Assembly (NCBI GenBank): GCA_017501695.1 | Contig: JAFVWL010000006.1 | Coordinates: 1-49,695, forward strand | Source of the DNA: Oscillospiraceae bacterium | GTDB taxonomy: Bacteria; Bacillota; Clostridia; Oscillospirales; Oscillospiraceae | Direction of reading: 5' to 3' | Length of the DNA stretch: 49,695 bases | In this document: one piece after another, positions 33,452 through 40,977 of the stretch | How positions within the stretch are numbered: position 1 is the first letter of the stretch | How the letters are laid out: every line of letters starts with the position of its first letter | The notes under the pieces: model-generated | Seen by the model: only the letters and a program-made list of their open reading frames with translations | Databases searched by the model: none | Told to the model about the DNA's origin: nothing | Position numbers and translations under genes: made by a program

Positions 33452-34600
33452 TCACTCCTCACATATTCCCAACAGCCGTTTCCGGTCTGCCAGAATCTTT
33501 TCCGTCAAAATTTTCTGGTCAAAATTCCGGGCGGCAAATTCCGCGCCGGCTTTGCCCAGCCGCTTCCGCAGCTCCGGATCCCCGGCCAGCCGTTCCATGG
33601 CGGCGTACAGGGAATCCACATCCCGCACCTTCACCACCAGCCCGGTTTCCTCCGGGAGCATAGCATCCGTGGGTCCGGGAATGTCGGTGACGATCACCGG
33701 AACACCCATAGCCTCCGCTTCAATGACAATGTTTCCAAAGCCTTCCCGGTAACTGGGTAAAATCAGCACATCCATCATCGAAAAATACCGTTCGATATCT
33801 TTCACTTCCGGGTGAACGGTGACGCGATCGGAGTTTATGGCTTGATTCCAGAGCCGTTGATCCAGCGTGTGTTGTTCTTCCTGCCGCCCTACTAAAAACA
33901 GTCTTGTGTCTGCCCGGGACATCTTTTCAAAAGCACGCAGCAACTCATTGATACCCTTGTCTCCCGTAATTCTTCCGGCAAAGCCAAATACACAGTCCGC
34001 GTTTGAATAGCCAAATTCTTGACGCAATTCTTTACGCCAAATTTCTTTTTTGGAAATATCGAATCTTCCCAAATCAACACCGGCTGAACTGCCATGGTAC
34101 AAAACCGATACCTTTTTATCAGGAAACAGCCCCATTTCCACGCCAATGCGTAGGTTGCTTTTGCTGACACACTCCACTTTTGTAGCCAGTGAACACGCCA
34201 GCTTTTCCAGTAGTTTGAAAATCTCCGCTTTAATTCCTGAAAAGCCCAGAAATCGATAACCCATCAGATGGTATATCCTGTGTTTGACTCCAGCCGCCCA
34301 GGCCGCAATGGATGCGTAAACGCTGGCATTGGGCGTAGAATACTGGACCAGATCAAATTTTTCCTTCCGGAAGATCTGATACATCTTCCAGCAGGCCCCG
34401 ATGCCACCCAGGCTGATGCCCCGCTTCATAGGCACGGGAATGTACCGAACCCCAGCGGGCAGCGCTTCCTGCAAAGAATCATCTTCATCACAAATAACCG
34501 TCAATTCCCATGACGTATTATCCCGGAAACGATTCAGAACCGGTATCAAAAATGCTTTAATTGTAAGAGAAACTGTCGTTACAAAACAAAGCTTTTTCAT
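33452..34600 (-). CDS. GT4-family glycosyltransferase (CapM-like)
   Basis: This 382-residue GT-B protein contains the C-terminal donor motif PSYREGFGNIVIEAEAMG near residues 273-290 and GFAGRITGDKGINELL near 205. It resembles the enzymes that add the second sugar to an undecaprenyl-diphosphate-linked primer, consistent with its place close behind the initiating transferase. The central part (about 33780-34500) is more AT-rich than the end. Its ATG overlaps the NeuD-like gene stop by four bases. Confidence 0.88.
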   Translation of the reverse strand: MKKLCFVTTVSLTIKAFLIPVLNRFRDNTSWELTVICDEDDSLQEALPAGVRYIPVPMKRGISLGGIGACWKMYQIFRKEKFDLVQYSTPNASVYASIAAWAAGVKHRIYHLMGYRFLGFSGIKAEIFKLLEKLACSLATKVECVSKSNLRIGVEMGLFPDKKVSVLYHGSSAGVDLGRFDISKKEIWRKELRQEFGYSNADCVFGFAGRITGDKGINELLRAFEKMSRADTRLFLVGRQEEQHTLDQRLWNQAINSDRVTVHPEVKDIERYFSMMDVLILPSYREGFGNIVIEAEAMGVPVIVTDIPGPTDAMLPEETGLVVKVRDVDSLYAAMERLAGDPELRKRLGKAGAEFAARNFDQKILTEKILADRKRLLGICEE

Positions 34601-35211
34601 CTTATTTTCCTCGCCGGAGTGCCGGTATAGGTTCCGGGAACAGTAATGTCCCGGACAACTACTGCCCCGGCCCCGATAACGCAGTCGCCGCAGACGGTCA
34701 CATTGTTCTTAATCGCAGCGCCAATACCCACCCATGTCTTTTCTCCTATTTTTACGGTTCCACCCAGTTTGGCTCCCACGGAGATATGGCTGAAGTATCC
34801 AATCTCATTGTCATGCTCTACAATGGCTCCGGTGTTGATGATGCAATGACTGCCAATCCTTGCGCATGGATTTACCACAGCATTGGCCATGACTACAGTG
34901 CCTTCCCCAATTTCTGTTTCCATAGGCGAAATCACAGCAGTCGGATGGATTGCCGTATACCATTTCACACCGTTCATCCGGGAGACGAGTCTTTCCCGGA
35001 GGGTTCCATCCCCCACTGCCACCAGGAACCATACATCAGGAAAGTGTACGTAGGCAGACACAGGTCCCAAAACCGGAATTCCACAAACTGTTTCTCCCAG
35101 AGCTTTTCCGTCATCCAAAAATCCCAGCACAGTATCGCCGCTGAGCATCACAATATCCGCCACGACCTTGCCGTGTCCACCTGCACCGATGATCACGATC
35201 TGCTTGCTCAT
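34597..35211 (-). CDS. NeuD/PglD-type sugar O- or N-acetyltransferase
   Basis: This 204-residue protein has an N-terminal nucleotide-sugar-binding fold (IVIIGAGGHGKVVADI, residues 5-20) and a C-terminal left-handed beta-helix (VVNPCARIGSHCIINTGA, IVEHDNEIGYFSHISVG, GAKLGGTVKIG). HDN near residue 133 holds the catalytic histidine. Members acetylate 4-amino sugars (PglD) or sialic acid-type sugars (NeuD). Adjacent PglC-like transferase and acetyltransferase suggest a bacillosamine-like or N-acetylated primer sugar, though no aminotransferase or dehydratase is in the window. Confidence 0.87.
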   Translation of the reverse strand: MSKQIVIIGAGGHGKVVADIVMLSGDTVLGFLDDGKALGETVCGIPVLGPVSAYVHFPDVWFLVAVGDGTLRERLVSRMNGVKWYTAIHPTAVISPMETEIGEGTVVMANAVVNPCARIGSHCIINTGAIVEHDNEIGYFSHISVGAKLGGTVKIGEKTWVGIGAAIKNNVTVCGDCVIGAGAVVVRDITVPGTYTGTPARKIR

Positions 35212-35819
35212 TGTCTCACCGTCCCTTTGAATTCTTCCATGGTTGCGCTGGATTCGGAGGATATTCCCTCTCGGTTAATGATTTTTCCCACCGTGGCGAA
35301 CAGGATCTTCATGTCGCCCAGGAAGGTAATATTCTTCACGTATTCCACGTCCAACCGGAATTTTTCCTCCCAGGACAGAAGATTTCTGCCATTCACCTGG
35401 GCAAGCCCCGTCAGGCCCGGGCGGACATCGTGGCGGTGCCGCTGTTCATCGTTGTACAGAGGGAGGTATTTCACCAGCAGCGGGCGGGGGCCCACCAGGG
35501 ACATCTGGCCCAGGGCGATATTGATCAGCTCCGGCAGCTCGTCCAGGGAGGTAGACCGCAGGAACCGGCCGTAGCCGTTGAGCCGCTGCTCATCCGGCAG
35601 CAGATTGCCTTGCTCATCCCGCTCCATGGACATGGTGCGGAATTTGATCAGCCGGAAGATCTTCTCGTCCTTTCCCGGCCGGAGCTGGGCGAAAAAGGGG
35701 TTGCCCTTCATAAACCAGGCACCCAGCACCGTCAGCACCAGCAGCACCGGACTCAGCACCGCCAGTGCCGCCACCGACAGCACCAGATCCAGGCACCGTT
35801 TTCCAAATCTTGCGTACAT
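35208..35819 (-). CDS. Initiating phosphoglycosyl transferase (PglC/WcaJ catalytic type)
   Basis: This 203-residue protein moves a sugar phosphate from a UDP-sugar to the lipid carrier and so starts each glycan chain. One N-terminal hydrophobic segment (about residues 13-37) precedes the catalytic core: LIKFRTMSME near 58, STSLDELPELINI near 90 with the D-E pair, SLVGPRPLL near 107 and RPGLTGLAQVNGR near 132. The size is that of PglC, without the extra four membrane segments of WbaP. I chose the ATG at 35819 because GAGAGGAATGAGCGT precedes it. Its ATG lies four bases after the end of the nucleotidyltransferase gene. Confidence 0.92.
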   Translation of the reverse strand: MYARFGKRCLDLVLSVAALAVLSPVLLVLTVLGAWFMKGNPFFAQLRPGKDEKIFRLIKFRTMSMERDEQGNLLPDEQRLNGYGRFLRSTSLDELPELINIALGQMSLVGPRPLLVKYLPLYNDEQRHRHDVRPGLTGLAQVNGRNLLSWEEKFRLDVEYVKNITFLGDMKILFATVGKIINREGISSESSATMEEFKGTVRQ

Positions 35820-35823
35820 ACGC

Positions 35824-37014
35824 TCATTCCTCTCCAAGCACACCGTACTGCCGCAGCAGGGCCACCCTCCGGTTGCCCTCCGCCGCCGCTTCCCCGGCAT
35901 CCGGGGTTTTCAGGACATACCGGACCAGCCGGTCGCCCCAGGCCACCGGCACCAGCCAGGGCCTTTTTTTCAAATGCGGATACCGGTCCTCCAGCTTCCT
36001 GGGCTCCGGGAACAGGGCCCCCAGAAGGGCCGGACCCCGGCCGCTGGGGCCATCCGTCACCGCTTTCAAGGTCATATTGCCGCTGTGGAGCCGGGCCTGG
36101 GTGGCGGAGCCGTAGATGCCCGCTCCCAGAATATCCGCCAGCAGAGCCTCCGGGTCCGGGCCATCCTCCGGACAGCCCGCCGGGTTCAGGTTCAAATACC
36201 GCCGACCCAGGGCGAACACGCCCCGGACAAAGCCCTCCGCCCGAAGCTCCCGGCTAATTTCCAGAATCCGGGGCCACGAAATCTCCCCGCTCCGAGCCTG
36301 GGCGTACAGGCAAATGTCACAGACCTGCCGGACGCCCACGCCGCTGTGGATGAAATGCTTGAAGGCATGGAGCAGCAGGTACAGCATATGGTCCGTGGGC
36401 CCCATGGTCAGCACCGGGGTGCCCTGGATCTCCTGCACCTCCGCCCGGTCAAATACGCTGTCGAAATACCGGTTCCAGCCGCTGCAGGCCGGTTCCTCCG
36501 GGCTGAACAGGTCCCGGTGGAGCTCCACAAACAGAGGGCTTCCCTCCATCCCATAGTCCCGCTCATGATCCCCGGAACGGATTTTTGCGCAGGTCATGCC
36601 ATATCCCTCCAGGACCTTCTGTGCCGCTTCGTACTGCTCCGGTGGCACCAGCAGGTCCTCATCCGAGGAGGGGCGCAGGTCCGGCTGGGGGTACAGGCTC
36701 CGGCAGACGATGCCCTTGACCACCAGGGCCCGGATCCCGGCAGCGCGCAGCCCCTCCGCCAGAGCCAGGAAATCATGGGTCTTTCGGGTTTGCAGCATAA
36801 CCGCGGACCGGACCGCCGGACGGCAGGGGGCCAGAGCTTCCATGGCCCCCGACTGGGTGCTGAGGCTTTGGAAAATCAGGGGCAGGACCTTGTGGGCCTG
36901 GGCCAGCCGGGCCAGGAACTGCCACCGGTCCCCGGTAAGCTCCGCCTCCGGAGCCTTTTGGCCCCGGAGGGCCGCTCCCAGAGCGGTCAGAAATACCTGC
37001 TCCCAGTGTTCCAT
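35824..37014 (-). CDS. NTP_transf_5-type nucleotidyltransferase
   Basis: This 396-residue protein matches the uncharacterised nucleotidyltransferase family (PF14907 type): IRALVVKGIVCRSLYPQP near residue 100, followed by RPSSDEDLLV with the acidic metal residues, and VELHRDLFSPEE. Members occur in lasso-peptide clusters beside HPr-kinase-like and PqqD-like proteins, and in polysaccharide loci. I chose the ATG at 37014 because the -10 box at 37047-37052 leaves almost no leader for the ATG at 37035, and GGGGTG stands before 37014. It is the first gene of the glycan operon but lies next to the PqqD/radical SAM block, so it could serve either pathway. Confidence 0.75.
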   Translation of the reverse strand: MEHWEQVFLTALGAALRGQKAPEAELTGDRWQFLARLAQAHKVLPLIFQSLSTQSGAMEALAPCRPAVRSAVMLQTRKTHDFLALAEGLRAAGIRALVVKGIVCRSLYPQPDLRPSSDEDLLVPPEQYEAAQKVLEGYGMTCAKIRSGDHERDYGMEGSPLFVELHRDLFSPEEPACSGWNRYFDSVFDRAEVQEIQGTPVLTMGPTDHMLYLLLHAFKHFIHSGVGVRQVCDICLYAQARSGEISWPRILEISRELRAEGFVRGVFALGRRYLNLNPAGCPEDGPDPEALLADILGAGIYGSATQARLHSGNMTLKAVTDGPSGRGPALLGALFPEPRKLEDRYPHLKKRPWLVPVAWGDRLVRYVLKTPDAGEAAAEGNRRVALLRQYGVLGEE

Positions 37015-37046
37015 CCCCACACCCCATTTCCGCATTTTAATAATTT

Positions 37047-37075
37047 ATTATACCATATTTTCTCCCCGCTTGGAA
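37047..37075 (-). promoter_or_regulatory. Probable promoter of the polysaccharide operon
   Basis: On the minus strand a perfect TATAAT (37052-37047) lies 17 bases behind a weak -35, TTCCAA (37075-37070). Transcription would begin near 37040, just before the nucleotidyltransferase gene and the 25-kb operon. The weak -35 box suggests an activator or low expression. Confidence 0.55.
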
Positions 37076-37228
37076 TAGCAAAGGCGAAAATATGGAGGAT
37101 TTTTGAAGTAATTTCCCTTGTGGACAGCCGTCAGCGAGGCCGGTGGTATCGGACGAGCAACCGCAAGGTTCGCCCCTGTTCGGAAAAAGGACCGTCCGGG
37201 AGGCCGGTCCCTACATTCGCACAAGCAC

Positions 37229-37262
37229 GTCATTGCGAGGAGCGAAGCGACGTGGCAATGAC
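37229..37262. repeat. Collapsed GTCATTGC...GCAATGAC palindrome
   Basis: Thirty-four bases begin GTCATTGCGAGGAGCG and end CGTGGCAATGAC, so the end arms GTCATTGC and GCAATGAC pair directly. It is a short form of the repeats in the threonine cluster and has a second repeat-like stretch (GGGGGGCGACCGTCTGAG) beside it. The 316-base gap from 37036 to 37351 also contains the glycan promoter and the terminator below, and no gene that I can support. Confidence 0.7.
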
Positions 37263-37307
37263 GTGGATGGGGGGCGACCGTCTGAGTGCCCCTACACAGA
37301 AGGATAT

Positions 37308-37348
37308 CCCAAAACAGAATACACGGGGTCCCGGAGCCGGGACCCCGT
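37308..37348 (-). terminator. Terminator of the PqqD/radical SAM operon
   Basis: On the minus strand ACGGGGTCCCGG (37348-37337) pairs perfectly with CCGGGACCCCGT (37334-37323), followed by GTATTCTGTTTTGG. It begins four bases after the PqqD-like stop codon and separates this operon from the glycan operon. Confidence 0.85.
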
Positions 37349-37351
37349 TGC

Positions 37352-37612
37352 TTACAGGATGCCAAATTCACGGAGCCGGGTCAGGAACTCGTCCAGGTCC
37401 CGGGCAGCTTCCGCTTCCGGAACCTCGTATTCTGCCAGCACCGCCGCCAGCAGGTCCTCCCGGTCCGACGCCTGGGGCAGGCGGTCCCACAGGAACGCCC
37501 CCAGCTCATTCAGGGCAAAGAGCCCATTGGAATCATAAACGCTTTTTCCCACGGGCACCAGGATGGTATCCCCGGCGACCTCCCGCTTGATCAATTCCTT
37601 TCGGATTTTCAT
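37352..37612 (-). CDS. PqqD-like peptide-chaperone (RRE) protein
   Basis: This 86-residue protein belongs to the PqqD family. KREVAGDTILVPVG, FALNELGAFLWDRL near residue 45 and the following acidic helix region (REDLLAAVLAEYEV) are typical. PqqD-type domains bind the leader of a ribosomal peptide and present it to the modifying radical SAM enzyme. The ATG at 37612 follows AAGGAGGACTCCG and overlaps the radical SAM stop by four bases, which supports a working pair. It is the last gene before the terminator. Confidence 0.87.
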   Translation of the reverse strand: MKIRKELIKREVAGDTILVPVGKSVYDSNGLFALNELGAFLWDRLPQASDREDLLAAVLAEYEVPEAEAARDLDEFLTRLREFGIL

Positions 37613-38718
37613 CGGAGTCCTCCTTCTTCCAGGGTCCGGCGGACCACAGCATCGGTCATGCGGCACACATACTCCGGCACCCGGTCAAAGGCACCGGTCT
37701 CCGTGACACATACGGCGGCGCAGACACTGCACACCTCTTTTTTAGGGCAGGATGCGCACTGGGTCGGGGTTCGGATTTTGGCTGTCTCGGCCCGGATGGC
37801 ATCCCAGGCGGCGTCGAAGCCCACTTCCAGAGGGTAGGCCGTGGGGCCGGGCATCATGCCGCAGGGCCGCATTTTCCCATCCCAGGTCATCCAGAAGCTG
37901 GTGGACCCAGCCCGGCACCTTACTCCGGTTTCGTCCTCCAGAGGACATCCCTCCCGGGGCACCGTCAGCGCTTCCATCGCCCGGGCCCGCTGGGCAAATT
38001 CCTCCGGAGTGAACCGGAGCTTATCCCACCGGACAGACTGGGCCGCCGCTTCCTCCGGCGGCAGACGGTGGCCATGGCCGTAATCGCCGCCGTTGATGCG
38101 GATGGGCGGGTACATATAGCTGGCCGCCCGGATATTCACATTCAGATCCACCGCGTCGGCGTAGATCCGTTCCAGGTCGCCCTGATTCTCCGGAGTGATG
38201 GACAGATTCAGACTGACCTCCACCCCCGCCTGCCGCAGAGCGCGGATATTGGCGCGGACCCGGTCATAGAAGGGCTGGCCGCACATCCGGGAATAAGTAT
38301 CGTTGGAGCCGCCGTATAGTGAGATGTTGAACCGGGCCGGCGGCGCCTCCAAAAAACGGTCCAGGACCCTGCCCTGAAGCAGGGAGCCGTTGGTATTGAC
38401 GGAGATCAGCAGGCCCAGGTCCTTCATGCCCTCGTAGATCTCAAAAAAGTCCCTGCGGATCAGGGGCTCGCCGCCGGTGAGAAGGGCAAAGACCATACCC
38501 CGGTCCCGGGCAGCACGGGCAATCCCCAGCCACTCCCGGGCCGTCAGTTCCCGGCCCGCCGCGTCCACCTGTTCCTGGGTCATGTGGACATAGCACATGG
38601 GACAGTTGAAATTGCACCGGGCAGTCAGCTCAAAATTGCCCGCAATAGGCAAGCCAAGCTTCCTGCCCTTGGTATGCAGATACGTAGAAAGATAGGGTTC
38701 GGATTTTTTCGGATTCAT
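37609..38718 (-). CDS. Radical SAM/SPASM peptide-modifying enzyme
   Basis: This 369-residue enzyme has C35-x3-C39-x2-C42 (ARCNFNCPMCYV) for the radical SAM cluster, LLTGGEPLIRRDFFE near residue 77 as the GGE motif, and a complete SPASM domain: C268-x12-G-x4-C286, then C321-x2-C324-x5-C330-x2-C333-x3-C337 and C352. Such enzymes cross-link or otherwise modify ribosomal peptides when paired with PqqD. I chose the ATG at 38718 with CAGGTGATACC before it; longer frames run into the HPr-kinase-like gene. An 81-residue four-cysteine peptide upstream in the operon is the likely substrate, by inference. Confidence 0.87.
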   Translation of the reverse strand: MNPKKSEPYLSTYLHTKGRKLGLPIAGNFELTARCNFNCPMCYVHMTQEQVDAAGRELTAREWLGIARAARDRGMVFALLTGGEPLIRRDFFEIYEGMKDLGLLISVNTNGSLLQGRVLDRFLEAPPARFNISLYGGSNDTYSRMCGQPFYDRVRANIRALRQAGVEVSLNLSITPENQGDLERIYADAVDLNVNIRAASYMYPPIRINGGDYGHGHRLPPEEAAAQSVRWDKLRFTPEEFAQRARAMEALTVPREGCPLEDETGVRCRAGSTSFWMTWDGKMRPCGMMPGPTAYPLEVGFDAAWDAIRAETAKIRTPTQCASCPKKEVCSVCAAVCVTETGAFDRVPEYVCRMTDAVVRRTLEEGGLR

Positions 38719-38722
38719 GGTA

Positions 38723-39583
38723 TCACCTGCCACTGAGTGCCTGCTCCAGGGCCAGCACCGCAGATTCATCGGGGGTACAGTCCAGACGGAATACGGGAAC
38801 GGCATCCAGAACCTGCCGGACCAGCTCCGTGGCCAGTTCCAGGTCCTCCCGGTCCCAGGTGTTGACGCTGCAGCCTTCCCACACCGCCCGGAAAGCACGG
38901 AAGCCCTCCAGGGGCCGGATGGCGGTCTGCTTCGCCTGGCCCAGGTATACGATGGCTCCCAGGGGAGCCGTGAGATTTTCGCAGAATTGGGAGCTTCCGG
39001 CATAGGGGATGCCGCAGGCCACGGGGAGCCCCGCTACCATTCGGATGGCGATCCGGTCCCCATTGACGATGACCCCGCCCCGGTGGCGGTGCCACAGCCC
39101 GGCCTGGGTAGATTTTCCGGTTTCCGACGGCGCGGTGAACAGGATCGCCCGGCCCTCATGGATCACGCAGGACGCATGGAGAATCACACCTCCGGCCCGG
39201 ACCACCAGGTGCTCTGCCCCAAGGGCCCCCAGGACCGTATGGGTTCCCACAGGGCCGGGAACCATGTCCCGGAGAAGCTGGATCCGGCAGGACCGGCCCT
39301 GCCAGACCGTACGCAGATAGGCCTTTTCCCAGGTCAGTTCCACACCGCCCTGGTAACGGGTCCGGACGCCTGCCTGCTCATAGACACGGCAGTCGGGCTC
39401 CACCGCCAAGCACTCCCCCTCCGGGGGCTCCAACCGGTCCACCCGTTCCAGAGTAACGGTATAACTTTCCTCAGTATGGGCCGCTCCAAAGGGAGCCAGC
39501 CGGCCCTCCCGCTCGTACATCAGATCCTCCGGACCCTCCAGTGCGATACGGACCCCGGCGAATTCATAACAGCGCCGGACCAT
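38723..39583 (-). CDS. HPr-kinase-like protein
   Basis: This 286-residue protein resembles the kinase domain of HPr kinase/phosphorylase and the related peptide kinases. VILHASCVI at residues 133-141 precedes the P-loop FTAPSETGKST (149-159), and NGDRIAI (174-180) is the following metal/catalytic motif. There is no N-terminal regulatory domain of true HPr kinase, no HPr gene nearby, and the first 120 residues are specific. In paeninodin-type lasso-peptide clusters homologues phosphorylate the C-terminal serine of the precursor peptide. Its ATG overlaps the stop of the preceding gene as TGATG. Confidence 0.8.
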   Translation of the reverse strand: MVRRCYEFAGVRIALEGPEDLMYEREGRLAPFGAAHTEESYTVTLERVDRLEPPEGECLAVEPDCRVYEQAGVRTRYQGGVELTWEKAYLRTVWQGRSCRIQLLRDMVPGPVGTHTVLGALGAEHLVVRAGGVILHASCVIHEGRAILFTAPSETGKSTQAGLWHRHRGGVIVNGDRIAIRMVAGLPVACGIPYAGSSQFCENLTAPLGAIVYLGQAKQTAIRPLEGFRAFRAVWEGCSVNTWDREDLELATELVRQVLDAVPVFRLDCTPDESAVLALEQALSGR

Positions 39584-40623
39584 CAGGAAGCCACCCGAAC
39601 GAACATGATCACGCTCTCCGAGGAGGAGAAGTGACCGGTCATGACCTGGCGGGTCTCGTGGGCGGACAGGCCGCCGGGGATCCGGGCCACATAGGTGATG
39701 CCGCCGTAAAGCTGGCCGTCCACCATATTCTTGTAGTAAATTTCGATGTCTCCGGTGATGTCAGCGCCGGAGATATTGGTCACATTCAGCGCGCCTTCCA
39801 TGCCCTGGAAGCTGAACCAGTCCGTGCGGACGGTCTGATCCTCCGGGAAGAAGACCACGTTCCGGGCAGCGGCGGAGGTGAATTCCAGCTCCGGGGAATC
39901 CTGCATCCGGGTCTGCTCCAGCAGCAGCACGGAGGCTCCCGCGGGCAGGGTGGTCACAGAGAAGACAGCGGTGCCGGAGGGTCCGGACAGCTCGATCTGG
40001 GCATACTGGAGCAGCTCCGTGCCTGTGTTGGTCAGAACGATCATGAGCACATTGGACACGGTCTCGTCGGAGCCGTCCTCCATAAAGGGTCCGGTGTAGC
40101 TTCCCATGTCCGTGATCTGCAGGCCATGGACCAGATTATACATGGAGCCCGCAGGCTCGGTTTCCGGATCCGAGGGATAGGGGATCCGGTCGGTATAGCT
40201 GTCCGTATAGTCGAAGCCGCAGCGGGTGCAGGTATGGCGGGTGTAGCCGCCGGCCACGTGGGTGGCTTCCACCACCTCCGTCTCGAAGCTGTGGCCCAGA
40301 GGCTCGGTCTTGTCCCCGAAATAGGAGTCGCCGCAGTCACAGGTATAGACCGTGTAGCCGCCGTTGGTGCAATCCGGTGCCTGGGTCCGGGTCACGGTAT
40401 GACGGTGGGTATGGCCCGGGTCGGTGGGCGTTGTGGGGTTGGTGGGACCGGGGGTGGGATCGGTGGGACCTAGGGTGGGATCGGTGGGCCCGGCAGGCTC
40501 TGTGGGGTCCGGGGATGCCGGGTCCATGGACAGGGCCACCGCCAGAAGCACCGCCAAAAGCACCGCCAGCACGGCAATCGCCGTCAGCAGCCCCCGGCGG
40601 GGGTTGGTTTTTCTTCGCTTCAT
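39583..40623 (-). CDS. Membrane-anchored Thr/Pro-rich protein with two CxC/CxxC repeats
   Basis: I do not recognise a family for the entire 346-residue protein. A single membrane segment (about residues 12-32) is followed by a proline/threonine linker made of repeats such as DPTLGPTDPTPGP (35-68). Two related units follow: TVYTCDCGDSYFG and TRHTCTRCGFDYTD, each with a cysteine pair and an adjacent GHS/GGYT stretch, like the short zinc-ribbon-like repeats in clostridial surface proteins. Residues about 150-346 look like an extracellular beta domain. The ATG follows GAGGTGAAACCCT. It lies between the small peptide and the kinase gene, so it may anchor or receive the modified product. Confidence 0.75.
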   Translation of the reverse strand: MKRRKTNPRRGLLTAIAVLAVLLAVLLAVALSMDPASPDPTEPAGPTDPTLGPTDPTPGPTNPTTPTDPGHTHRHTVTRTQAPDCTNGGYTVYTCDCGDSYFGDKTEPLGHSFETEVVEATHVAGGYTRHTCTRCGFDYTDSYTDRIPYPSDPETEPAGSMYNLVHGLQITDMGSYTGPFMEDGSDETVSNVLMIVLTNTGTELLQYAQIELSGPSGTAVFSVTTLPAGASVLLLEQTRMQDSPELEFTSAAARNVVFFPEDQTVRTDWFSFQGMEGALNVTNISGADITGDIEIYYKNMVDGQLYGGITYVARIPGGLSAHETRQVMTGHFSSSESVIMFVRVAS

Positions 40624-40674
40624 AGGGTTTCACCTCGTAAATCCGGCGGGATCTGCCCACCGGGTCATGCGGGT

Positions 40675-40704
40675 AAGGCCGCGCCACGAAAATGGCGCGG
40701 CCTT
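40675..40704 (-). terminator. Strong hairpin behind the small peptide gene
   Basis: A perfect 12-base stem, AAGGCCGCGCCA (40675-40686) with TGGCGCGGCCTT (40693-40704), follows the peptide stop on the minus strand by eight bases. No long T run follows. It is placed as an attenuator or mRNA-protecting hairpin that would give more peptide mRNA than enzyme mRNA. Confidence 0.6.
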
Positions 40705-40712
40705 GGGGTAAA

Positions 40713-40958
40713 TCAGGAGTTGAAGAGATTGTATCTCTCATACGGGACATGGTAACAAATACCATTGTATTCCCCGTCTTGCTCATGCGTTCTGCAGCCG
40801 TTGACCTCTGAGATAAACACTGCATATCCTGTTTTTGTCAGGAATGGACATGTTTCCCTTGCACTGTTGTCGATTATTGTATCACAATCTCCAGCAATAC
40901 CGGAACTCATGGAGAAGCTCTCAAAAATGATTTCAGGCTTCGTGTATTTCTTTTTCAC
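40713..40958 (-). CDS. 81-residue four-cysteine peptide, candidate RiPP precursor
   Basis: This small protein begins MKKKYTKPEIIFESF, a charged leader-like helix, and continues SMSSGIAGDCDTI. Four cysteines (25, 37, 55, 68) lie in the second part, with GICYHVPYERYNLFNS-like sequence at the end and a C-terminal serine. The GTG start at 40958 has GGAAAGGAGACTCTGAAAA before it. The gene lies 19 bases behind the giant surface protein and ahead of the hairpin at 40675-40704. The N terminus resembles short peptides that I recall beside PqqD/radical SAM genes in gut Firmicutes, but I cannot verify that here. It has no signal peptide or membrane segment. Precursor status is inferred. Confidence 0.72.
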   Translation of the reverse strand: MKKKYTKPEIIFESFSMSSGIAGDCDTIIDNSARETCPFLTKTGYAVFISEVNGCRTHEQDGEYNGICYHVPYERYNLFNS

Positions 40959-40977
40959 TTTTCAGAGTCTCCTTTCC

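Noticed and set aside
37036-37351. Small gene in the gap between the two minus-strand operons
   Set aside because: The gap is explained by a promoter, repeat sequences and a terminator; the open frames there read through palindromes and have no ribosome binding site.
38723-39583. Genuine HPr kinase/phosphorylase of carbon catabolite control
   Set aside because: The regulatory N-terminal domain is missing and the context is a PqqD/radical SAM block, not lgt or HPr genes.
35824-40958. Lasso-peptide cluster
   Set aside because: There is no asparagine-synthetase-like cyclase and no transglutaminase-like protease, and the peptide does not look like a lasso precursor.
40713-40958. Class II bacteriocin or toxin
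   Set aside because: No double-glycine leader, no exporter or immunity gene, and the enzymes around it fit post-translational modification better.
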